A stretch of DNA of 64,000 bases from an uncultured Alphaproteobacteria bacterium. GTDB lineage: Bacteria > Pseudomonadota > Alphaproteobacteria > Rs-D84. A model generated the notes under the pieces. The model did not search any database, was not told the origin of the DNA, and was given only the letters and a program-made list of their open reading frames with translations. The stretch spans positions 439,210 to 503,209 of the forward strand of contig CANSHD010000001.1 of the NCBI GenBank assembly GCA_947646585.1, written 5' to 3'. This document shows, piece after piece, positions 62,131 through 64,000 of the stretch. A program made the translations under genes and the position numbers. Within the stretch, counting starts at the first letter, position 1, and each line of letters begins with the position of its first letter.

Positions 62131-62155
62131 AAACCACCCGCATGGGTGGTTTTAA
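62131..62155. terminator. Intrinsic terminator near putative right boundary
   Basis: AAACCACCCGCATGGGTGGTTT hairpin-type palindrome (CCACCC/GGGTGG). It follows a GGGCTGCCA tRNA-end-like sequence and could be the original tRNA-Glu terminator; also serves the convergent methyltransferase. Confidence 0.55.
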
Positions 62156-62184
62156 ATTTTGTGTATGTTTTTGAGATTTGTTTT

Positions 62185-63108
62185 TTATTTCTCGAATACG
62201 CTGAATAATTCCCAGTGCGTGCTGCCGACGAATTGGTCAACCGGGACGAGGGCGGTTATTTTATATCCGCCGCGTTGCAGTGTCTTTGCATCGCGCGCGA
62301 ATGTCGCCGGATTACAGGATACGTAAATAACACGCAGCACGTCCGATTTCGCCAGTGTTTTGCATTGTGCGTCGGCGCCTGCGCGCGGCGGGTCCATCAC
62401 GACACAGTCATAATTTTTCAGCATTCCCGGCGTCAGCGGATTTTTAAACAAATCGCGTTGGCAGTGCGGGCCGCTTATATCAAATCCGTCCGCTTTTAAC
62501 GCGTGTGTAAAATTTCCCAGGCCGCAAAATAAGTCCGCGACGCGATGCGCGCCGGCCGCGGCCGCGATAACCATTTTGCGTATGGCATCTTCGCCCGGTT
62601 TGCCGGGTTGCAAAAATGCGCCAACCGGATATTCAACCGCCACGTCGCCAAATTTTATAATGGGCGTGGCGGTCTGTTTTATTATTTTTCCGTTCCATGT
62701 AATCCGAATCACGGGCAGGGCGTCCGCCGCACGTTTAAAATCCGCACTGCAGTACGGAACGTCCGACGTTACCGCAACGTCAATCCCGTTTTCGCACAGT
62801 GTTATCAGCGCACTGCCGGCGCCAACCCACGGCATGGCGGCCAGCGTGGGCAGCATGGCGTTTATCTCCGCCGCGGCATTCGGACAATTTCGTACGGGGA
62901 TGATATCCTTAGAGCCCGCCGCATACAGGCCGAACGCCCCGCCCGCAAAGCAAAAGTCAACGCGCCGCCGGTCGCCGGGGGCAACCCATACGGCGTCGGC
63001 CGTCTGCGATATGCCACGCAGTTGCGACTGTTTTACCGAACGATAATCGGCGGCCGCAAAATCAAATTTGCAACCGCCGCATTTTCCAAAAAACGGACAT
63101 GTATTCAT
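62185..63108 (-). CDS. TrmA/RlmD-type RNA 5-methyluridine methyltransferase (short)
   Basis: 307 aa. N-terminal Fe-S ligands C-x5-C-x2-C in CPFFGKCGGC, SAM-domain VADLFCGLGNFTHAL, DPPRAGADAQ and catalytic YVSCNPATFARD. Members methylate U in 23S rRNA or tRNA. About 100 residues shorter than RlmD and lacking an N-terminal TRAM domain, closer to RlmC-like proteins. Start overlaps the OMP stop. Confidence 0.85.
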   Translation of the reverse strand: MNTCPFFGKCGGCKFDFAAADYRSVKQSQLRGISQTADAVWVAPGDRRRVDFCFAGGAFGLYAAGSKDIIPVRNCPNAAAEINAMLPTLAAMPWVGAGSALITLCENGIDVAVTSDVPYCSADFKRAADALPVIRITWNGKIIKQTATPIIKFGDVAVEYPVGAFLQPGKPGEDAIRKMVIAAAAGAHRVADLFCGLGNFTHALKADGFDISGPHCQRDLFKNPLTPGMLKNYDCVVMDPPRAGADAQCKTLAKSDVLRVIYVSCNPATFARDAKTLQRGGYKITALVPVDQFVGSTHWELFSVFEK

Positions 63109-63761
63109 CAGAAATTCACACGTGCGCCGATACGAAACTGGTGCGCGATTGGCGCCAAATCTTTTACCGCGTCAAACTTTGGCGTGAACATGTACATATA
63201 GCGATATCCCGCGTCAATCGTGAAATATTCGCCCAGCTCTATGCCCAGACCCGCCATCGCAGCAACCGCCGGCGTGATTTTGTTGTCGATATGAATGTCG
63301 TTTGCCGAATTCCAGGACAGACCGGCACCCGCACCAATGTACGGCACCAGGCGCTGGGTATAAAACAGACGATACAGGTTATCGATTCGCGCGTCGATTA
63401 TCGCGTTGATAAATCCGGTATTCCCATCCAGCGAGAAATTGTTCCATTTTGCACGCGTGCGGATATAGTTCGCCTCTAAACGGAACGTATCGTAAATACG
63501 GATACCGGCCACCGCCTCAAACGAGGATGTGTTTTTACCGCCGGCGTGAACGTCTTTGTCGTCGGTATATGAATTCCACATCGAGAAATCGTACATTCCG
63601 CCGATATAAAAGCGGTGATTGCGCGCCAGTGCCTCGGCATCGCGGCCATCGGGGGCGCTTGGCGCCGGCATGCGGTTCTGTTGTGCGCGGTATGGAATCG
63701 CCGCATTTGCAACACATGGCATTAAACATACGGCGGCCGCTAATAAATATTTTGTCTTCAT
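63108..63761 (-). CDS. Outer-membrane beta-barrel protein (OmpA-like)
   Basis: 217 aa. Signal peptide (about 1-20, ending VANA), linker, then barrel with HRFYIGGMYDFSMWNSYTDD, LVPYIGAGAGLSWNSAN and DAGYRYMYMF; ends RIGARVNF with terminal Phe. Matches the eight-strand porin-like family of alphaproteobacteria. Confidence 0.85.
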   Translation of the reverse strand: MKTKYLLAAAVCLMPCVANAAIPYRAQQNRMPAPSAPDGRDAEALARNHRFYIGGMYDFSMWNSYTDDKDVHAGGKNTSSFEAVAGIRIYDTFRLEANYIRTRAKWNNFSLDGNTGFINAIIDARIDNLYRLFYTQRLVPYIGAGAGLSWNSANDIHIDNKITPAVAAMAGLGIELGEYFTIDAGYRYMYMFTPKFDAVKDLAPIAHQFRIGARVNF

Positions 63762-63779
63762 CTTTTAAAATCTCCCACG

Positions 63780-64000
63780 TCAAAAGTTCACACGGAACGA
63801 GGCCATAACATTGCTGATGTTGTCAACGCCGCCGGCACGCACATCCCAGCCGAAACCGTTTCCAATCATCATCTGATACTGGTACGCGATATCGATGCCA
63901 ATCAAATCGGTCAGTGCGATATTAAATCCAACCTGTGCGCGCGGTGCCGCGATAACAAATCCGTCGGCGCCATTGGCGCCCTCAAATTCATAACGGCCGA
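63780..64000 (-). CDS. Outer-membrane beta-barrel protein, C-terminal part
   Basis: Runs off the right edge. The last about 73 codons read RAQVGFNIALTDLIGIDIAY, then YQMMIGNGFG, WDVRAGGVDNISNVMA and end SFRVNF. Same family and C-terminal signature as the next gene, 18 bp away, so a tandem duplicate. Confidence 0.8.
   Translation of the reverse strand, partial: GRYEFEGANGADGFVIAAPRAQVGFNIALTDLIGIDIAYQYQMMIGNGFGWDVRAGGVDNISNVMASFRVNF

Noticed and set aside
1..64000. CRISPR arrays, rRNA genes, transposase-type insertion sequences
   Set aside because: No regularly spaced repeats with unique spacers, no rRNA-like stretches and no transposase ORFs were seen.

Overview
The window looks like a gut-type alphaproteobacterial chromosome, possibly of the uncultured RF32/Enterousia-like group; that placement is an inference from gene content. 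Supporting genes are SodB, CvpA, a U32 protease of the TrhP type, Lgt, MiaA, PriA, HolA, Map, RadC, ZapA, an LptE-like lipoprotein and a VirB11 ATPase. Class III ribonucleotide reductase (NrdD/NrdG), a 2x[4Fe-4S] ferredoxin and SodB together suggest an oxygen-tolerant anaerobe. Native genes look GC-rich; two islands of about 8 kb look clearly more AT-rich.

Layout. 1-2.9 kb: sodB (partial), a thioredoxin-like membrane protein, cvpA, trhP. 3.0-11.3 kb: integrative element 1, inserted in the anticodon loop of a tRNA-Thr(TGT) gene. It carries an integrase, an AlpA-like protein, a RepA-type helicase, a secreted/membrane operon, an RloC/PrrC-like ATPase and a complete inverted tRNA-Thr. 11.4-20.4 kb: envelope genes (Cys-rich surface protein, two outer-membrane proteins, a glycine-zipper protein), ferredoxin, BI-1, lgt. 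20.4-24.5 kb: tRNA-Ser, an orphan MuF-GH108 phage-type protein, an HD hydrolase. 24.6-29.5 kb: glycyl-tRNA synthetase and the nrdD-nrdG cluster with NrdR-like boxes. 30-37 kb: AMP-forming ligase, an LptE-like gene, holA, map, radC. 37-46 kb: secreted and membrane genes, zapA, dispersed palindromes, virB11. 46-54 kb: second Cys-rich protein, priA, a kinase, miaA, gapA, tRNA-Asp and tRNA-Glu. 54-62 kb: island 2, with a serine recombinase reading into tRNA-Glu, an iteron-like array, and lipoprotein, PEGA-barrel and nuclease-like cargo. 62-64 kb: an RNA methyltransferase and two outer-membrane proteins.

The main unexplained signal is a recurrent structured leader RNA, seen eight times (A-H), each directly upstream of a gene or of another copy. 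Every copy has a 5' hairpin, a long-range closing helix, a hairpin (P3), an A/U-rich hairpin (AATATATTGAATAAGC or a degenerate form), and an intrinsic terminator just before the Shine-Dalgarno. The 3' arm of P3 is also complementary to the sequence that begins the terminator, so terminator and antiterminator exclude each other. Copies occur in tandem (D-E, F-G), on the chromosome and on both islands. They precede two paralogous Cys-rich surface proteins and several other mostly secreted or small proteins. I do not recognise this as a described riboswitch class.

A second leader type (J1, J2) precedes two neighbouring secreted-protein genes and shows mutually exclusive pairings next to the ribosome binding site. 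The second main oddity is element 1: it breaks its host tRNA-Thr gene in two and carries an intact inverted copy with promoter and terminator, beside a putative anticodon-nuclease ATPase.
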